Notes under the pieces: generated by a model
Databases searched by the model: none
Seen by the model: the letters and a program-made list of their open reading frames with translations, nothing else
What the model was told of the DNA's origin: nothing
Shown: positions 53,059-53,709 of the stretch, one piece after another
How the letters are laid out: each line of letters starts with the position of its first letter
How positions within the stretch are numbered: position 1 is the first letter of the stretch
NCBI GenBank assembly: GCA_046757645.1
Contig: JBHHYS010000002.1
Location: 1-53,709, forward strand
Source: JBHHYS01 sp046757645
Lineage (GTDB): Bacteria; Acidobacteriota; Terriglobia; Acidiferrales; 2-02-FULL-67-57
DNA: 53,709 nucleotides
Reading direction: 5' to 3'
Made by a program: the position numbers and the translations under genes

Positions 53059-53182
53059 ACCTAACGGCTGCGAGCTGAGCGGCCAGGACTCCCACCCTCT
53101 CTAGCTCTTCGCGCAATCCCAGAATACAGCATTCCATGCCATTCGCGCCGCATGCTCGGTCCGCTCCAGCGAGTGGTTAGGC
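53059..53182 (-). other. Integron-type attC recombination site
   Basis: Read on the minus strand the 124-base element opens with GCCTAAC (R'', fits RYYYAAC) and closes with GTTAGGT (R', fits GTTRRRY). Inside, GCTGGAGCGGACC near the start pairs with GGCCGCTCAGC near the end, leaving one G and one A unpaired on the same arm, as extrahelical bases do in attC hairpins. The upstream gene's TAA stop lies within R'', a common cassette arrangement. No integrase gene is in the window, so this could be the edge of an integron or of an integrase-less attC cluster. Confidence 0.75.
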
Positions 53183-53709
53183 AGAGCGCTGCATCTCGGT
53201 GATCGACAGAATGTGGAAGATGACCGCATAGGGGACCAGAAAGAGCGGTATCAAGCCAGTGGGATAAAGCAGCACCTGATTAGGCTGGTCAAACGCGAAC
53301 AGTTGGAAGGGCGTCGCCGAACTGGTAACTCCAAAGAAGAACGCGCTGACGAAATCGGCGATTCCGACGGTGAAAACAAGTTTGATAGCGCCATTCGGGA
53401 TTTCCTGGCTTCGGTAGCGGATGAGCACAACTAGGGCGATGATGCCGACGAGCAAGTCTCCCCAGCCTGCCGGATGGGCGAAGACCCCGGGCAAGTTGCC
53501 TCGCCAGTGCTCCAGAACGAAGACCAATCCAATGGATCGGAACAGCTGCAAGCCGATCAACATGTGCTGGGACAGCCCCTTGCCAACCAAGGCCCAGCGG
53601 AACGCGTAACCGAGGCCCGCCGCAAGAAAGAGATATACAAGCGCCCTAACGGGCAATCCGCGAAAAAACTCGCGGTCGAAACCGTATTTGACGGCGCCGA
53701 AGGCGAAGA
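53177..53709 (-). CDS. Integron-cassette membrane protein, 5' end beyond the window
   Basis: At least 177 residues with six or seven hydrophobic helices. The frame stays open to the right edge (upstream residues FAFGAVKYGFDREFFRGLPV), so an internal TTG at 53656 is probably not the start and the gene is partial. A conserved-looking stretch, GNLPGVFAHPAGWGDLLVGI, with later NQVLLYPTGLIPLFLVPY, recalls small uncharacterised membrane proteins found in many bacteria. The stop codon lies in the attC site, marking it as a gene cassette read leftward. Function unknown; its less GC-rich codon choice compared with the neighbouring genes fits transfer. Confidence 0.75.
   Translation of the reverse strand, partial: FAFGAVKYGFDREFFRGLPVRALVYLFLAAGLGYAFRWALVGKGLSQHMLIGLQLFRSIGLVFVLEHWRGNLPGVFAHPAGWGDLLVGIIALVVLIRYRSQEIPNGAIKLVFTVGIADFVSAFFFGVTSSATPFQLFAFDQPNQVLLYPTGLIPLFLVPYAVIFHILSITEMQRSA

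Overview
The window is a GC-rich, densely packed bacterial chromosome segment with short gaps and many 1-4 base stop/start overlaps. Acidobacteriota is the best guess. The reasons are a bacillithiol-type glycosyltransferase (BshA), a variant Hfq with a YKAS motif in place of YKH, two complete-looking complex I gene sets in one locus, and REP-like palindromes of a type I associate with that phylum. This assignment is an inference from gene content, not a phylogeny.

Layout. 1-5.8 kb: Hfq-like protein, a thioesterase/SDR pair, bshA, an orphan LytS-type histidine kinase, ribA, thiS and a conserved unknown. 5.9-19.1 kb, plus strand: nuo cluster 1 (A, C, D, a fused E-F, G, H, J, K, L, M, N) behind a strong sigma-70-type promoter. 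19.1-35.1 kb, minus strand: a tightly packed train that may be read as one unit, purA - moeA - moaC - response regulator - mog - nuo cluster 2 (A, C, D, H, J, K, L, M, N) - atpZ - atpI - atpB - atpE. The two nuo clusters meet tail to tail at a terminator near 19.1 kb. Neither has nuoB or nuoI, and cluster 2 also lacks E, F and G. 35.2-38.7 kb: trxA, glgA, an aldehyde dehydrogenase. 39.1-46.1 kb: a six-gene envelope/translation operon (TPR protein, nfeD, slipin, SPOR protein, lnt, prfB with its programmed frameshift). 46.3-51.7 kb: proS, a small anchored protein, a class A penicillin-binding protein and a TPR lipoprotein-like or secreted protein. 51.7-53.7 kb: a run of palindromic repeats, a PHP phosphoesterase, another dispersed repeat, and at the right edge an integron-type attC site closing a membrane-protein gene cassette that runs off the window.

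How the genes fit together. The centre is respiratory: an NADH-linked complex I (cluster 1), a second complex I-type membrane and quinone module without NADH-input subunits (cluster 2), and the membrane part of an F-type ATP synthase. Molybdenum-cofactor genes and a receiver-DUF4388 regulator lie directly upstream of cluster 2. Because NuoB and NuoI carry the terminal Fe-S chain, both complexes must get them from elsewhere in the genome or work differently.

The observations I rank highest are the attC/cassette at the right edge, the shared absence of nuoB and nuoI, extra cluster-binding cysteines in NuoG, a Na+-type ion site in AtpE, and -10 boxes placed so close to start codons (ribA, bshA, the TPR gene) that leaderless mRNAs are likely.
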